Below are positions 41,973 to 52,324 of a stretch of DNA of 64,000 bases, piece by piece (the stretch's first letter is position 1; every line of letters begins with the position of its first letter). Source of the DNA: Pseudomonas panipatensis. GTDB taxonomy: Bacteria > Pseudomonadota > Gammaproteobacteria > Pseudomonadales > Pseudomonadaceae. Location of the stretch: NCBI RefSeq assembly GCF_900099785.1, contig NZ_FNDS01000007.1, positions 334,176-398,175 on the forward strand, written 5' to 3'. The notes beneath the pieces were generated by a model that searched no databases, was not told where the DNA came from, and worked only from the letters and a program-made list of their open reading frames with translations. A program made the translations under genes and the position numbers.

Positions 41973-43220
41973 ATGGCCACCGCTGTGTCGATGAACGAGG
42001 TCGCCGGCCCCACCCTCAAGCAGCGCCTGGCGCGTGCCGAACGGATGAACCGCCTGAAATCGCAGGCGCTGATCCTGCCGCTGCTGGTCTTCCTGCTGTT
42101 GACCTTCCTGGTGCCGATCGCCGCGCTGCTCTACAAGAGCGTGAATAACCCCGAGGTCGTCGGCGCGCTGCCGAAGACCGTCAGCGCCATCACCGCCTGG
42201 GATGGCAAGTCGCTGCCGCCCGAGGCTGTCTATCAGGCGCTCAGCGAAGACCTGCTGGTCGCCCGCAAGAACCAGACCATCGGTGACCTCTCCAAGCGCC
42301 TGAACATGGAACTGGCCGGCTATCGCAGCCTGATGGCCAAGACCGCCCGTGCGCTGCCGTTCAAGGATCAACCGGCTTCCTATAAGGATGCGATGGAGAG
42401 CATCGACGAGCGCTGGGGCGATCCGGCCTACTGGCAGGCGATCCGCCGTAACGCCAGCAGCGTCACCCCCTATTACCTGCTCGCCGCCCTCGACCATCGC
42501 ATCGACGATCTCGGCGAACTGGCCGCGGCCACGCCGGACCAGGCCATCTACCTGGACATCTTCGCCCGTACCTTCTGGATGGGCGCGGTGATCACCGTGA
42601 TCTGCCTGCTGCTGGCCTATCCGCTGGCCTACCTGCTGGCCAACCTGCCGACGCGCAAGAGCAACCTGCTGATGATCCTGGTGCTGCTGCCGTTCTGGAC
42701 CTCGATCCTGGTGCGGGTGGCGGCGTGGATCGTGCTGCTGCAGTCCGGCGGCCTGATCAACGGCGCGCTGCTCAAGCTCGGCCTGATCGACCAGCCGCTG
42801 CAACTGGTGTTCAACCGTACCGGCGTGTACATCGCCATGGTGCACATCATGCTGCCGTTCATGATCCTGCCGATCTTCAGCGTGATGAAGAGCATCTCGC
42901 CGAGCTACATGCGTGCGGCGATCTCCCTCGGCTGCCACCCGTTCTCCAGCTTCTGGAAGGTCTATTTCCCGCAGACCGTGGCGGGCGTCGGCGCCGGTTG
43001 CCTGCTGGTGTTCATCCTGTCGATCGGCTACTACATCACCCCTGCTCTGCTGGGCAGTCCGAACGACCAGATGGTCAGCTACTTCGTCGCCTTCTACACC
43101 AACACCACCATCAACTGGGGCATGGCCACCGCCCTCGGCGGCCTGTTGCTGGCCGCGACCCTGGTGCTCTACGTGATTTACGGCTGGCTGGTCGGCGCGA
43201 GCCGCCTGCGCCTGGGCTGA
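41973..43220 (+). CDS. agtC: ABC transporter permease (PotB type)
   Basis: A 415-residue inner-membrane permease. After the first transmembrane helix (about 30-52) there is a long periplasmic insertion (about 55-190) with no hydrophobic segment, then five or more helices of the binding-protein-dependent permease fold. The cytoplasmic coupling loop reads AISLGCHPFSSFWKVYFPQ. The large insertion is seen in the polyamine/opine permease subgroup. Starts ATG GCC ACC with CCGGAG upstream. Corresponds to PA0605. Confidence 0.9.
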   Translation: MATAVSMNEVAGPTLKQRLARAERMNRLKSQALILPLLVFLLLTFLVPIAALLYKSVNNPEVVGALPKTVSAITAWDGKSLPPEAVYQALSEDLLVARKNQTIGDLSKRLNMELAGYRSLMAKTARALPFKDQPASYKDAMESIDERWGDPAYWQAIRRNASSVTPYYLLAALDHRIDDLGELAAATPDQAIYLDIFARTFWMGAVITVICLLLAYPLAYLLANLPTRKSNLLMILVLLPFWTSILVRVAAWIVLLQSGGLINGALLKLGLIDQPLQLVFNRTGVYIAMVHIMLPFMILPIFSVMKSISPSYMRAAISLGCHPFSSFWKVYFPQTVAGVGAGCLLVFILSIGYYITPALLGSPNDQMVSYFVAFYTNTTINWGMATALGGLLLAATLVLYVIYGWLVGASRLRLG

Positions 43221-43233
43221 GGAGAGAATCGAG

Positions 43234-44061
43234 ATGCTGAGTCCCTACATGTCCCCGGTCGAGCGCGTCTGGTTCTACAGCCTGCGTGTGCTCTGCGGTC
43301 TGGTTCTGCTGTTCCTGGTGCTGCCGGTGCTGGTGATCGTGCCGCTGTCGTTCAACTCCGGCACCTTCCTGGTCTACCCGCTGCAGGGCTTCTCGCTGCG
43401 CTGGTACGCCGACTTCTTCCACTCCGCCGAGTGGATGCGCTCGCTGACCAACAGCATGATCGTCGCCCCCGCGGCGACCGTGCTGGCCATGGTCTTCGGC
43501 ACCCTGGCGTCGATCGGTCTGACCCGTGGCGAGTTCCGCGGCAAGGCCCTGGTGATGAGCCTGGTGATTTCGCCGATGGTGGTGCCGGTGGTGATCATCG
43601 GTGTCGCCAGCTACCTGTTCTTCGCCCCCTTCGGCTTCGGCAACAGCTACATCTCGCTGATCGTGGTGCATGCGGTGCTGGGCGTGCCCTTCGTCATCAT
43701 CACGGTGTCGGCGACCCTGCAGGGCTTCAACCAGAACCTGGTGCGCGCCGCCGCCAGCCTGGGGGCGCCGCCGCTGCTGACGTTCTTCAAGGTGACCCTG
43801 CCGCTGATCGCCCCCGGGGTGATCTCCGGTGCGCTGTTCGCCTTCGCCACCTCCTTCGACGAAGTGGTGGTGACCCTGTTCCTCGCCGGCCCCGAGCAGG
43901 CCACCCTGCCACGGCAGATGTTCAGCGGTATCCGCGAGAACCTCAGCCCGACCATCGCCGCCGCGGCGACCCTGCTGATCGGCTTCTCGGTGCTGCTGCT
44001 GCTGACCCTGGAATGGCTGCGCGGGCGTAGCGAGAAACTGCGTACCGCTCCAACCTCCTGA
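43234..44061 (+). CDS. agtD: ABC transporter permease (PotC type)
   Basis: A 275-residue second permease with six predicted helices and the coupling motif AAASLGAPPLLTFFKVTLP (the EAA-loop). It begins 13 bp after agtC with GAGGAGAG upstream and is probably co-transcribed. It heterodimerises with AgtC. Corresponds to PA0606. Confidence 0.9.
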   Translation: MLSPYMSPVERVWFYSLRVLCGLVLLFLVLPVLVIVPLSFNSGTFLVYPLQGFSLRWYADFFHSAEWMRSLTNSMIVAPAATVLAMVFGTLASIGLTRGEFRGKALVMSLVISPMVVPVVIIGVASYLFFAPFGFGNSYISLIVVHAVLGVPFVIITVSATLQGFNQNLVRAAASLGAPPLLTFFKVTLPLIAPGVISGALFAFATSFDEVVVTLFLAGPEQATLPRQMFSGIRENLSPTIAAAATLLIGFSVLLLLTLEWLRGRSEKLRTAPTS

Positions 44062-44070
44062 CCAGGAGCC

Positions 44071-44098
44071 GGGTGCGCGGCCGGCTGGCCGCGCACCC
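44071..44098 (+). terminator. Perfect 12-bp hairpin after the agt operon
   Basis: GGGTGCGCGGCC pairs perfectly with GGCCGCGCACCC around a GGCT loop, 9 bp after agtD. It lacks a T-tract (GTTCCCCG follows), so it may mark a 3' end made by processing rather than a classic terminator. Confidence 0.5.
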
Positions 44099-44199
44099 GT
44101 TCCCCGCCCCGCGGACTGGCCATCGGCCAGTTTCCCCGCCTGCCGGGCAGACCGGCTACAATGCGCGCCATCCGAGATTTCCCCCCTCTGAGGTGTGCC

Positions 44200-44874
44200 A
44201 TGCAACCCTTCGCCATCGCCCCGTCGATCCTCTCCGCCGACTTCGCCCGCCTGGGCGAGGAAGTCGACAAGGTGCTCGCCGCCGGTGCCGACATCGTCCA
44301 CTTCGATGTGATGGACAATCACTACGTGCCCAACCTGACCATCGGCCCGATGGTCTGTGCGGCACTGCGCAAGTACGGCATCACCGCGCCGATCGACGCG
44401 CACCTGATGGTCAAGCCGGTGGACCGCATCATCGGCGACTTCATCGAGGCCGGCGCCACCTACATCACCTTCCACCCGGAAGCCTCCGAGCACATCGACC
44501 GCTCCCTGCAATTGATCCGCGACGGCGGCTGCAAGGCCGGCCTGGTGTTCAACCCGGCGACCCCGCTGGACGTACTCAAGTACGTGATGGACAAGGTCGA
44601 CATGGTCCTGCTGATGAGCGTCAACCCCGGCTTCGGCGGGCAGAAGTTCATCCCCGGCACCCTCGACAAGCTGCGTGAGGCGCGCGCGCTGATCGATGCC
44701 TCCGGCCGTGACATCCGCCTGGAGATCGACGGCGGCGTCAACGTAAAGAACATCCGCGAGATCGCCGCCGCCGGTGCCGATACCTTCGTCGCCGGTTCGG
44801 CGATCTTCAACGCCCCCGACTACGCCGAGGTCATCCGCGCCATGCACGCCGAGCTGGCCCAGGTCGGCAAGTGA
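44200..44874 (+). CDS. rpe: Ribulose-phosphate 3-epimerase
   Basis: A 224-residue TIM-barrel enzyme interconverting ribulose-5-phosphate and xylulose-5-phosphate. [33 protein letters not shown] and [12 protein letters not shown] are family signatures with the metal and catalytic residues. The start [10 protein letters not shown] at 44200 is preceded by GAGGT. It overlaps gph by one base (TGATG), as in most relatives. Confidence 0.97.
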   Translation: MQPFAIAPSILSADFARLGEEVDKVLAAGADIVHFDVMDNHYVPNLTIGPMVCAALRKYGITAPIDAHLMVKPVDRIIGDFIEAGATYITFHPEASEHIDRSLQLIRDGGCKAGLVFNPATPLDVLKYVMDKVDMVLLMSVNPGFGGQKFIPGTLDKLREARALIDASGRDIRLEIDGGVNVKNIREIAAAGADTFVAGSAIFNAPDYAEVIRAMHAELAQVGK

Positions 44875-45698
44875 TGAGCGCCGCGCAACCGCTGTTCGCC
44901 GGGCATCTGCCGCGTCTGGTGATGTTCGACCTGGACGGCACCCTGGTGGACTCGGTACCGGACCTGGCCGCCGCCGTGGACAAAATGCTGCTCGCCCTCG
45001 GCCGTGCCCCGGCGGGTGTCGAGCAGGTGCGCCACTGGGTCGGCAACGGCGCCCGCGTGCTGGTGCGCCGCGCCCTGGCCGGTGGCATCGAGCATGAAGG
45101 CGTCAGCGAAGAGGACACCGAGCGTGCCCTGGCGCTATTCATGGACGCCTACGCCGACAGCCACGCGCTGACCGAGGTCTACCCCGGCGTGGTCGAGACG
45201 CTCAAGTGGCTGAAGAAGCATGATGTCGAGCTGGCGCTGATCACCAACAAGCCGGAGCGTTTCGTCGCCCCGCTGCTGGATGAAATGAAGCTCGGCAAGT
45301 TCTTCCGCTGGATCGTCGGCGGCGACACCCTGCCGCAACAGAAACCCGACCCGGCGGCACTGTTGTTCGTCATGAAAATGGCCGGTATCGCGCCAGCCGA
45401 CGCGCTGTTCATCGGCGATTCGCGCAACGACGTGCTGGCGGCCAAGGCCGCCGGCGTGCGTAGCGTCGGCCTGAGTTACGGCTACAACCATGGCCGGCCG
45501 ATCGCCGAGGAAGCGCCGACCCTGGTGGTGGACGACCTCCGCCAACTGCTGCCTTGCTTCGATCAGGGCAACGCGATAGTGTTGCCGGACGACAGTTCCA
45601 CCCCCGCCGCAAGAGATCGCATCGTGCTGGACACGGCTCCCCGCAAACTCTGGATGAAGGTCATCAAGGCCCTGGCCCGTTGGCGCTGGCGCGCCTGA
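44874..45698 (+). CDS. gph: Phosphoglycolate phosphatase
   Basis: A 274-residue HAD-family phosphatase removing 2-phosphoglycolate. The nucleophile motif FDLDGTLVDS, the threonine/serine motif in LITNKP and the metal motif FIGDSRNDVLAAKAAG are present. I take ATG at 44874, overlapping the rpe stop; GTG three bases earlier is possible. The C-terminal tail after about residue 240 is a basic extension. trpE follows 72 bp later. Confidence 0.94.
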   Translation: MSAAQPLFAGHLPRLVMFDLDGTLVDSVPDLAAAVDKMLLALGRAPAGVEQVRHWVGNGARVLVRRALAGGIEHEGVSEEDTERALALFMDAYADSHALTEVYPGVVETLKWLKKHDVELALITNKPERFVAPLLDEMKLGKFFRWIVGGDTLPQQKPDPAALLFVMKMAGIAPADALFIGDSRNDVLAAKAAGVRSVGLSYGYNHGRPIAEEAPTLVVDDLRQLLPCFDQGNAIVLPDDSSTPAARDRIVLDTAPRKLWMKVIKALARWRWRA

Positions 45699-45770
45699 CA
45701 TTCTCCTGGCCGGACTTTCCGGCGTGCGTTTGCCCACAGACCGTTTTCCACCCTCCTCACGAGGCTGATC

Positions 45771-47258
45771 ATGAATCGCGAAGCATTCCAGCGGCTGGCC
45801 GCCGAAGGCTACAACCGCATCCCCCTGACCTGCGAAACCCTGGCTGACTTCGACACGCCGCTGTCGATCTACCTGAAGCTGGCCGATGGCCCCAACACCT
45901 ACCTGTTGGAATCCGTCCAGGGCGGCGAGAAGTGGGGGCGCTACTCCATCATCGGCCTGACCAGCCGCACCGTGCTGCGGGTCTACGGGCACACCGCGAG
46001 CATCAGCGTCGACGGCGTGGAGAGCGAGCGCTTCGAGAGCGCCGACCCGCTGGCCTTCGTCGAGGAGTTCAAGGCGCGCTACCGCGTGCCGACCCTGCCG
46101 GGCCTGCCGCGCTTCAACGGCGGCCTGGTCGGCTACTTCGGCTATGACTGCGTGCGCTACGTCGAAGAACGCCTGGCGCAGTGCCCGAATCCCGATCCGC
46201 TGGGCAACCCGGACATCCTGCTGATGGTTTCCGACGCCGTGGTGGTGTTCGACAACCTGGCCGGCAAGCTGCACGCCATCGTCCTCGCCGACCCGGCCGA
46301 GGCCAACGCCTACGAAAACGGCCAGAAGCGCCTCGCGGACCTGCTGGAGCGCCTGCGCCAGCCGATCACCCCACGCAAGGGCCTGGACTTCAGCGCGGTC
46401 GACGCGCCGGAGCCGCAGTTCCGCGCCAGCTTCACCCGCGAGGACTACGAACGCGCGGTGGGCACCATCAAGGAATACATCCTCGCCGGCGACTGCATGC
46501 AGGTGGTGCCGTCGCAGCGCATGTCGATCGACTTCAAGGCCGCGCCCATCGACCTCTACCGGGCGCTGCGCTGCTTCAACCCGACGCCCTACATGTACTT
46601 CTTCAACTTCGGTGACTTCCACGTCGTCGGCAGCTCGCCGGAAGTGCTGGTGCGCGTCGAGGACGGCCTGGTCACCGTGCGCCCGATCGCCGGCACCCGC
46701 CCGCGCGGCGCCACCGAAGAAGCCGACCGTGCGCTGGAACAGGACCTGCTCTCCGACGCCAAGGAAATCGCCGAGCACCTGATGCTCATCGACCTCGGCC
46801 GCAACGACGTCGGCCGCGTCTCGCAGACCGGCTCGGTGAAAGTCACCGAGAAAATGGTCATCGAGCGCTACTCCAACGTCATGCACATCGTTTCCAATGT
46901 CAACGGCCAGCTCAAGCCCGAGCTGAGCGCCATGGACGCGCTGCGCGCGATCCTCCCCGCCGGCACCCTGTCCGGCGCGCCGAAGATCCGCGCCATGGAA
47001 ATCATCGACGAGCTGGAGCCGGTCAAGCGCGGCGTCTACGGCGGTGCCGTGGGCTACCTGGCGTGGAACGGCAACATGGACACCGCCATCGCCATCCGTA
47101 CCGCCGTGATCAAGAACGGCGAACTGCACGTGCAGGCCGGCGGCGGCATCGTCGCCGACTCGGTGCCGGCGCTGGAATGGGAAGAAACCATCAACAAGCG
47201 CCGCGCCATGTTCCGTGCCGTCGCCCTGGCCGAACACACCGCCAAGATGCAGGGTTGA
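45771..47258 (+). CDS. trpE: Anthranilate synthase component I
   Basis: A 495-residue chorismate-utilising enzyme that makes anthranilate with ammonia supplied by TrpG. The tryptophan-binding LLES element ([16 protein letters not shown]) near the N-terminus implies feedback inhibition. The catalytic [36 protein letters not shown] and [16 protein letters not shown] motifs are all present. trpG begins 11 bp later. In PAO1 the pyocin R2/F2 cluster sits between these two genes; here nothing does. Confidence 0.98.
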   Translation: MNREAFQRLAAEGYNRIPLTCETLADFDTPLSIYLKLADGPNTYLLESVQGGEKWGRYSIIGLTSRTVLRVYGHTASISVDGVESERFESADPLAFVEEFKARYRVPTLPGLPRFNGGLVGYFGYDCVRYVEERLAQCPNPDPLGNPDILLMVSDAVVVFDNLAGKLHAIVLADPAEANAYENGQKRLADLLERLRQPITPRKGLDFSAVDAPEPQFRASFTREDYERAVGTIKEYILAGDCMQVVPSQRMSIDFKAAPIDLYRALRCFNPTPYMYFFNFGDFHVVGSSPEVLVRVEDGLVTVRPIAGTRPRGATEEADRALEQDLLSDAKEIAEHLMLIDLGRNDVGRVSQTGSVKVTEKMVIERYSNVMHIVSNVNGQLKPELSAMDALRAILPAGTLSGAPKIRAMEIIDELEPVKRGVYGGAVGYLAWNGNMDTAIAIRTAVIKNGELHVQAGGGIVADSVPALEWEETINKRRAMFRAVALAEHTAKMQG

Positions 47259-47269
47259 GGAGTATCACC

Positions 47270-47866
47270 ATGCTGCTGATGATCGATAACTACGACTCCT
47301 TCACCTACAACCTGGTGCAGTACTTCGCCGAGCTGAAGGCCGATATCCAGGTGATCCGCAACGACGAACTGAGCGTCGAGCAGATCGCTGCCCTGAACCC
47401 CGAGCGCATCGTCCTCTCGCCCGGCCCCTGCACGCCGAACGAGGCGGGGGTGTCGCTGGCGGTGATCGAACGCTTCGCCGGCAAGCTGCCGCTGCTCGGA
47501 GTCTGCCTTGGCCACCAGTCCATCGGTCAGGCCTTCGGCGGCGAGGTGGTGCGCGCGCGCCAGGTCATGCACGGCAAGACCAGCCCGGTGTACCACAACA
47601 ACCAGGGCGTGTTCGCCGGCCTCAACAACCCGCTGATCCAGACCCGCTACCATTCCCTGGTGGTCAAGCGCGAAACCTTGCCCGAGTGCCTGGAAATCAC
47701 CGCCTGGACCGCTTTCGAGGATGGCTCGGTGGACGAGATCATGGGCCTGCGCCACAAGACCCTGAACGTCGAGGGCGTGCAGTTCCACCCCGAGTCGATC
47801 CTCTCCGAGCAGGGGCACGAGATGCTGGCCAACTTCCTCAAGCAGACCGGCGGGGTGCGCGCATGA
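47270..47866 (+). CDS. trpG: Anthranilate synthase component II (glutamine amidotransferase)
   Basis: A 198-residue class I glutaminase. It has the nucleophile cysteine in [16 protein letters not shown] and the catalytic H/E pair in FHPESI near the C-terminus; [16 protein letters not shown] is the conserved start. It feeds ammonia to TrpE and, in some organisms, to PabB. It overlaps trpD by ATGA. Confidence 0.97.
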   Translation: MLLMIDNYDSFTYNLVQYFAELKADIQVIRNDELSVEQIAALNPERIVLSPGPCTPNEAGVSLAVIERFAGKLPLLGVCLGHQSIGQAFGGEVVRARQVMHGKTSPVYHNNQGVFAGLNNPLIQTRYHSLVVKRETLPECLEITAWTAFEDGSVDEIMGLRHKTLNVEGVQFHPESILSEQGHEMLANFLKQTGGVRA

Positions 47867-48912
47867 ACATCAAGGAAGCCCTCAACCGGGTGGTCAATCA
47901 GCTCGACCTGACCACCGAAGAAATGCAGGCGGTGATGCGCGAGATCATGACCGGCCAGTGCAGCGACGCGCAGATCGGTGCTTTCCTCATGGGCATGCGC
48001 ATGAAGAGCGAGACCATCGACGAAATCGTCGGCGCCGTCTCGGTGATGCGCGAGCTGGCCGATTCGGTGCACCTGCCGAGTCTCGATCACGTGGTCGACG
48101 TGGTCGGCACCGGTGGCGATGGCGCGAACATCTTCAACGTCTCCTCGGCGGCCGCCTTCGTGGTCGCCGCCGCTGGCGGCAAGGTGGCCAAGCACGGCAA
48201 CCGCGCGGTCTCCGGAAAGAGCGGCAGCGCCGACCTGCTGGAAGCCGCCGGCATCTATCTGGACCTCAAGCCCGAGCAAGTCGCCCGCTGCATCGAAACC
48301 GTCGGCGTCGGCTTCATGTTCGCCCAGGTCCACCACAAGGCCATGAAGCATGCTGCCGCGCCGCGCCGCGAGCTGGGCCTGCGCACCCTGTTCAACATGC
48401 TCGGCCCGCTGACCAATCCGGCGGGCGTGAAGCACCAGGTGGTCGGCGTGTTCAGCCAGGCTCTCTGCCGTCCGCTGGCGGAAGTGCTCAAGCGCCTGGG
48501 CAGCAAGCATGTGCTGGTGGTGCATTCGCGCGATGGCCTGGACGAATTCAGCCTGGCCGCTGCCACCCATATCGCCGAGCTGAAGGATGGCGAAGTCCGC
48601 GAGTACGAAGTGCAACCGGAAGACTTCGGCATCCGCAGCCAGACCCTGATCGGCCTCGCCGTCGACAGCCCGGCGCAGTCCCTCGAATTGATCCGTGACG
48701 CCCTTGGCCGACGCAAGACCGAAGCCGGGCAGAAGGCCGCCGAGCTGATCGTGCTCAATGCGGGCGCGGCGCTCTACGCCGCCGACCTGGCCACCAGCCT
48801 GCATGAAGGCATGCAACTGGCCCACGACGCACTGCACACCGGTCTGGCCCGGGAGAAGATGGAAGAGCTGGCCGCCTTTACCGCCGTTTATCGAGAGGAG
48901 AACGCACAGTGA
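47863..48912 (+). CDS. trpD: Anthranilate phosphoribosyltransferase
   Basis: A 349-residue enzyme attaching phosphoribose to anthranilate. It has the PRPP-binding [35 protein letters not shown] and the anthranilate-site [16 protein letters not shown]. It overlaps both trpG and trpC by four bases (ATGA and GTGA), so the three genes are translated as a unit. Confidence 0.97.
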   Translation: MNIKEALNRVVNQLDLTTEEMQAVMREIMTGQCSDAQIGAFLMGMRMKSETIDEIVGAVSVMRELADSVHLPSLDHVVDVVGTGGDGANIFNVSSAAAFVVAAAGGKVAKHGNRAVSGKSGSADLLEAAGIYLDLKPEQVARCIETVGVGFMFAQVHHKAMKHAAAPRRELGLRTLFNMLGPLTNPAGVKHQVVGVFSQALCRPLAEVLKRLGSKHVLVVHSRDGLDEFSLAAATHIAELKDGEVREYEVQPEDFGIRSQTLIGLAVDSPAQSLELIRDALGRRKTEAGQKAAELIVLNAGAALYAADLATSLHEGMQLAHDALHTGLAREKMEELAAFTAVYREENAQ

Positions 48913-49745
48913 CTGTGCCCACGGTTCTGCAGAAGATTCTGGCCCGCAAGGCCGAGGAAGTCGCCGAGCGCCGCGCGCGCATTTCCTTTGCCGAGCTGGA
49001 ACAGCAGGCCCGCTTCGCCGACGCCCCGCGTGGTTTCGCCGCCGCCTTGCTGGCGCAGGCGCAGCGCAAGGAGCCGGCGGTGATCGCCGAGATCAAGAAA
49101 GCTTCGCCGAGCAAAGGCGTGATTCGCGAGAACTTCGTGCCGGCGGAGATCGCGCGCAGCTACCAGGAGGGCGGGGCGACCTGCCTGTCGGTCCTCACCG
49201 ATATCGATTTCTTCCTCGGCAGCGATGCCTATCTGCAGGAAGCCCGCGCGGCCTGCTCGCTGCCGGTGATCCGCAAGGATTTTCTGATCGATCCGTATCA
49301 GGTGGTCGAGGCGCGCGCCATCGGTGCCGACTGCATCCTGCTGATCGTCTCGGCGCTGGATGACGCACGGATGGCCGAACTGGCCGCGGTGGCCAAGGAG
49401 CAGAAGCTCGACGTGCTGGTCGAGGTGCATGATGGCGATGAGCTGGAGCGCGCGCTCAAGACGCTCGATACCCCGCTGATCGGTATCAACAACCGTAACC
49501 TGCATACCTTCGAGGTGAGCCTGGATACCACCCTCGATCTGCTGCCGGAAATCCCGCGCGATCGTCTGGTGGTCACCGAGAGCGGCATCCTCAATCGCGC
49601 CGATGTGGAGCTGATGGAAGTCAGCGACGTCTACGCTTTCTTGGTCGGCGAAGCCTTCATGCGCGCCGATGAGCCGGGGGTTGAGCTGCAACGCCTGTTC
49701 TTCCCGGAGCGCCGTAGCGTCTTGCAGGGCGTTGACCCGGACTGA
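48909..49745 (+). CDS. trpC: Indole-3-glycerol-phosphate synthase
   Basis: A 278-residue single-function TIM-barrel enzyme (no fused TrpF). [16 protein letters not shown] with the catalytic lysine, [25 protein letters not shown] and VTESGIL are present. Translation starts at GTG overlapping the trpD stop. A symmetric terminator follows, shared with the convergent vfr gene. Confidence 0.97.
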   Translation: MTVPTVLQKILARKAEEVAERRARISFAELEQQARFADAPRGFAAALLAQAQRKEPAVIAEIKKASPSKGVIRENFVPAEIARSYQEGGATCLSVLTDIDFFLGSDAYLQEARAACSLPVIRKDFLIDPYQVVEARAIGADCILLIVSALDDARMAELAAVAKEQKLDVLVEVHDGDELERALKTLDTPLIGINNRNLHTFEVSLDTTLDLLPEIPRDRLVVTESGILNRADVELMEVSDVYAFLVGEAFMRADEPGVELQRLFFPERRSVLQGVDPD

Positions 49746-49758
49746 TCGTCACGGGCAG

Positions 49759-49788
49759 AAAAAAGGCCGGCAATTGCCGGCCTTTTTC
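49759..49788. terminator. Bidirectional terminator between trpC and vfr
   Basis: AAGGCCGGCAATTGCCGGCCTT is closely palindromic, flanked by A-run on the left and T-run on the right, so it can stop transcription from both sides. Confidence 0.92.
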
Positions 49789-49803
49789 TTGTTCGGCGGA
49801 GCT

Positions 49804-50451
49804 TCAGCGGGTGCCGAAGACCACCATGGTCTTGCCTTTGACGTGTACCAGGCCCTGTTCCTCCAGGCTCTTCAGTACGCGGCCGACCATTTCCCGCGAG
49901 CAGCCGACGATGCGGCCGATTTCCTGGCGGGTGATCTTGATCTGCATGCCATCGGGATGGGTCATGGCATCGGGTTGCTGGCACAGGTCGAGGAGGGTGC
50001 GGGCGACGCGTCCGGTGACGTCGAGGAAGGCCAGGTCGCCGACCTTGCGCGTGGTCTTGCGCAGTCGCTCGGCCATCTGGCTGCCGAGTGTGAGAAGAAT
50101 TTCCGGGTCCTGCAGGCAAAGTTCGCGGAACTTGGCGTAGCTGATCTCCGCGACCTCGCACTCGCCCTTGGCGCGGACCCAGGCGCTGCGCTCCTGGGCG
50201 GCGCTGCCGTCCTTCTCGAAGAGCCCCATTTCTCCGAAGAAGTCGCCGGTGTTCAGGTAGCCGATGATCATCTCGCGACCATCGTCGTCTTCGATCAGGA
50301 CGGTGACGGAACCCTTGATGATGAAGAACAGGCTCTCGCAGCGATCGCCCGCGTAGATGATGGTGCTCTTCGGTGTGTAGCGACGGCGATGACAGTGCGC
50401 GAGCAGCTTGTCGAGGTTCTTGAGTTTGGGTGTAAGGGTAATAGCTACCAT
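49804..50451 (-). CDS. vfr: cAMP-responsive virulence regulator Vfr (CRP family)
   Basis: A 215-residue CRP homologue. The cyclic-nucleotide domain has [16 protein letters not shown] and the phosphate-contact region ERSAWVRAK. The C-terminal helix-turn-helix reads [19 protein letters not shown], nearly the Vfr sequence I recall from P. aeruginosa, where it controls quorum sensing, type III secretion and twitching. The ATG at 50451 has no strong ribosome-binding site. On the minus strand TATAAT lies at 50472-50467, so a very short leader is possible. Confidence 0.96.
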   Translation of the reverse strand: MVAITLTPKLKNLDKLLAHCHRRRYTPKSTIIYAGDRCESLFFIIKGSVTVLIEDDDGREMIIGYLNTGDFFGEMGLFEKDGSAAQERSAWVRAKGECEVAEISYAKFRELCLQDPEILLTLGSQMAERLRKTTRKVGDLAFLDVTGRVARTLLDLCQQPDAMTHPDGMQIKITRQEIGRIVGCSREMVGRVLKSLEEQGLVHVKGKTMVVFGTR

Positions 50452-50826
50452 GCCCGAGTCCCGGAAATTATAAGAATGGCCTTGTGCACAACAGGCGTTT
50501 ATCGATTTTTTATGTAGCGCTCCTGGCAGACTGCCGTTGAATATCCGACGACTCCCCCTGTCGTCGAGCCGGCCGCTGCAGTCTAAAGCCCTGATGCCCG
50601 TGTGGTGAACGGCAAGAGCTTAACAGACGACCGCAGGCCGACAATGCTTAAGCGCGACCGGCCGCCAATTTAACCTCGCGAGTGTGCCAGCTAAATGACG
50701 CCAGCTTAAGATATATCGCTGCTACCTGCGGTGGATTTGAGACGTGGCTAACACGCTGGACCTGCCGCTGGCCGTCGGGGCCTTGTGTTAAGCTGTCGGC
50801 CCTTTTTTTCCGGCGGAATCCTTTCG
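50452..50826. other. 375-bp intergenic region between vfr and the OsmC gene
   Basis: This stretch holds divergent promoters and no gene I can support. Near vfr there is a minus-strand TATAAT (50467-50472) with a 10-bp palindrome TTGTGCACAA at 50482-50491 in the -35 region. Near the OsmC gene, GGGCC (50778-50782) and GGCCC (50798-50802) could pair and are followed by seven T's at 50803-50809, which would act as an attenuator-like terminator if transcription starts further upstream. No clear CRP-type TGTGA-N6-TCACA site is visible. Confidence 0.5.
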
Positions 50827-51249
50827 ATGAAAGCGCGAATTCAGTGGGCCGGCGAGGCCATGTTCCTCGGCGAGTCCGGTAGTGGCCATGTGGTGGTGAT
50901 GGACGGTCCGCCGGACGCGGGTGGGCGCAACCTGGGCGTGCGGCCGATGGAAATGCTGTTGCTCGGCCTGGGCGGCTGCACCAACTTCGACGTGGTCAGC
51001 ATCCTCAAGAAGGGGCGCCAGCCGGTGGAAAGCTGCGAAGCCTTCCTCGAGGCCGAGCGCGCCAGCGAAGACCCCAAGGTGTTCACCAAGATCCACGTGC
51101 ATTTCGTGGTCAAGGGCCGTGGCCTCAAGGAGGCCCAGGTCAAGCGCGCGGTAGAACTGTCGGCGGAGAAGTACTGCTCGGCGTCGATCATGCTCGGCCG
51201 TGCCGGCGTGGAGATCAGCCACGACTACGAGATCGTCGAGCTGGCTTGA
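50827..51249 (+). CDS. OsmC-family protein
   Basis: A 140-residue OsmC/Ohr-fold protein. The motif MEMLLLGLGGCTNFDVVSIL includes the first catalytic-type cysteine, and the second is in SAEKYCSASIML. Members of this branch (PA0653-like, YhfA type) may reduce peroxides, but the substrate is not known. The start MKARIQWAGEAMFLGE is at 50827. Confidence 0.9.
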   Translation: MKARIQWAGEAMFLGESGSGHVVVMDGPPDAGGRNLGVRPMEMLLLGLGGCTNFDVVSILKKGRQPVESCEAFLEAERASEDPKVFTKIHVHFVVKGRGLKEAQVKRAVELSAEKYCSASIMLGRAGVEISHDYEIVELA

Positions 51250-51469
51250 CCGGCTTGTCACCCTGCTATCACGAGGGTGGCGCAAACTCTGGCGAAGGCC
51301 GTCCGACCTCTGCATAATGCGCCACCTTTTTTTCGGGGCCCGGTCCCGGACCAAGCAACCACAATCGCCAACGCGAAGAGGTGTTAACCGTCCTACGCAG
51401 GTGCGCGTTACGCATCTGACGGGCATGCTCAACCACGCGGCAGAGCCGCATTGACGAGAGTTCCCCACG

Positions 51470-52264
51470 GTGAAAAGCAAACTCAAGCTCCACGGGTTCA
51501 ACAACCTGACGAAGACCTTGAGCTTCAACATCTATGACATCTGCTACGCCGAGACGCCGGAGGACCAGCAGGCCTACGTGCAGTACATCGACGAAGAGTA
51601 CGATGCCGAGCGTCTGACCCAGATCCTCACCGATGTTGTCGACATCATCGGCGCCAATATCCTGAACATCGCCCGTCAGGACTACGACCCGCAGGGCGCC
51701 AGCGTAACCATCCTGATCTCCGAGCAGCCGGTCACGCCGACCGAGAGCCAGATCGAGGAGTCTCCCGGGCCGTTGCCGGAAACCATCCTGGCGCACCTGG
51801 ACAAGAGCCATATCACCGTGCACACCTACCCGGAAATCCATCCGGTGGAAGGTATCGCGACCTTCCGGGTGGACATCGATGTCTCCACCTGCGGGGTGAT
51901 TTCGCCGCTGAAGGCGCTGAACTACCTGATCCACCAGTTCGACTCGGATATCGTCACGGTCGATTACCGCGTGCGGGGCTTCACCCGCGACGTGGAAGGC
52001 AAGAAGCACTTCATCGACCATGAGATCAACTCGATCCAGAACTACCTCTCCGACGACACGTACGAGGCCTATCAGATGACCGACGTGAACGTGTACCAGG
52101 AGAACCTGTTCCACACCAAGATGCTGCTCAAGGGCTTCGATCTGGACAACTACCTGTTCGGCGATGCCACCCGCACCCTGTCGGCGGAGCAGCGCAAGCA
52201 GGTGGAAGAACGGGTACGCCACGAAATGCTGGAAATCTTCTACGGGCGCAACATGCCCCGTTGA
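51470..52264 (+). CDS. speD: S-adenosylmethionine decarboxylase proenzyme
   Basis: A 264-residue enzyme of the E. coli type, which cleaves itself to form a pyruvoyl group and makes the aminopropyl donor for spermidine. The cleavage site [12 protein letters not shown] places the pyruvoyl serine at residue 113. The start is GTG at 51470; the 220-bp leader contains CATAAT near 51314 followed by CGCC and a run of seven T's. In this genome polyamine synthesis would thus be close to the agt transporter, although not in the same unit. Confidence 0.96.
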   Translation: MKSKLKLHGFNNLTKTLSFNIYDICYAETPEDQQAYVQYIDEEYDAERLTQILTDVVDIIGANILNIARQDYDPQGASVTILISEQPVTPTESQIEESPGPLPETILAHLDKSHITVHTYPEIHPVEGIATFRVDIDVSTCGVISPLKALNYLIHQFDSDIVTVDYRVRGFTRDVEGKKHFIDHEINSIQNYLSDDTYEAYQMTDVNVYQENLFHTKMLLKGFDLDNYLFGDATRTLSAEQRKQVEERVRHEMLEIFYGRNMPR

Positions 52265-52285
52265 GCGGTCCGCATGTCGGATAGA

Positions 52286-52311
52286 ACAAAGGGCGCCTCG
52301 GCGCCCTTTGT
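52286..52311. terminator. Bidirectional terminator between speD and the carbonic anhydrase gene
   Basis: ACAAAGGGCGCC at 52286-52297 pairs perfectly with GGCGCCCTTTGT at 52300-52311 around a two-base gap, between two convergent genes. Confidence 0.85.
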
Positions 52312-52324
52312 CGTTTCCGCTGGC

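Noticed and set aside
45771..49745. Pyocin/tailocin genes in the trp locus
   Set aside because: The reading frames run trpE, trpG, trpD, trpC with no gap larger than 11 bp; no phage-tail or regulator gene is present.
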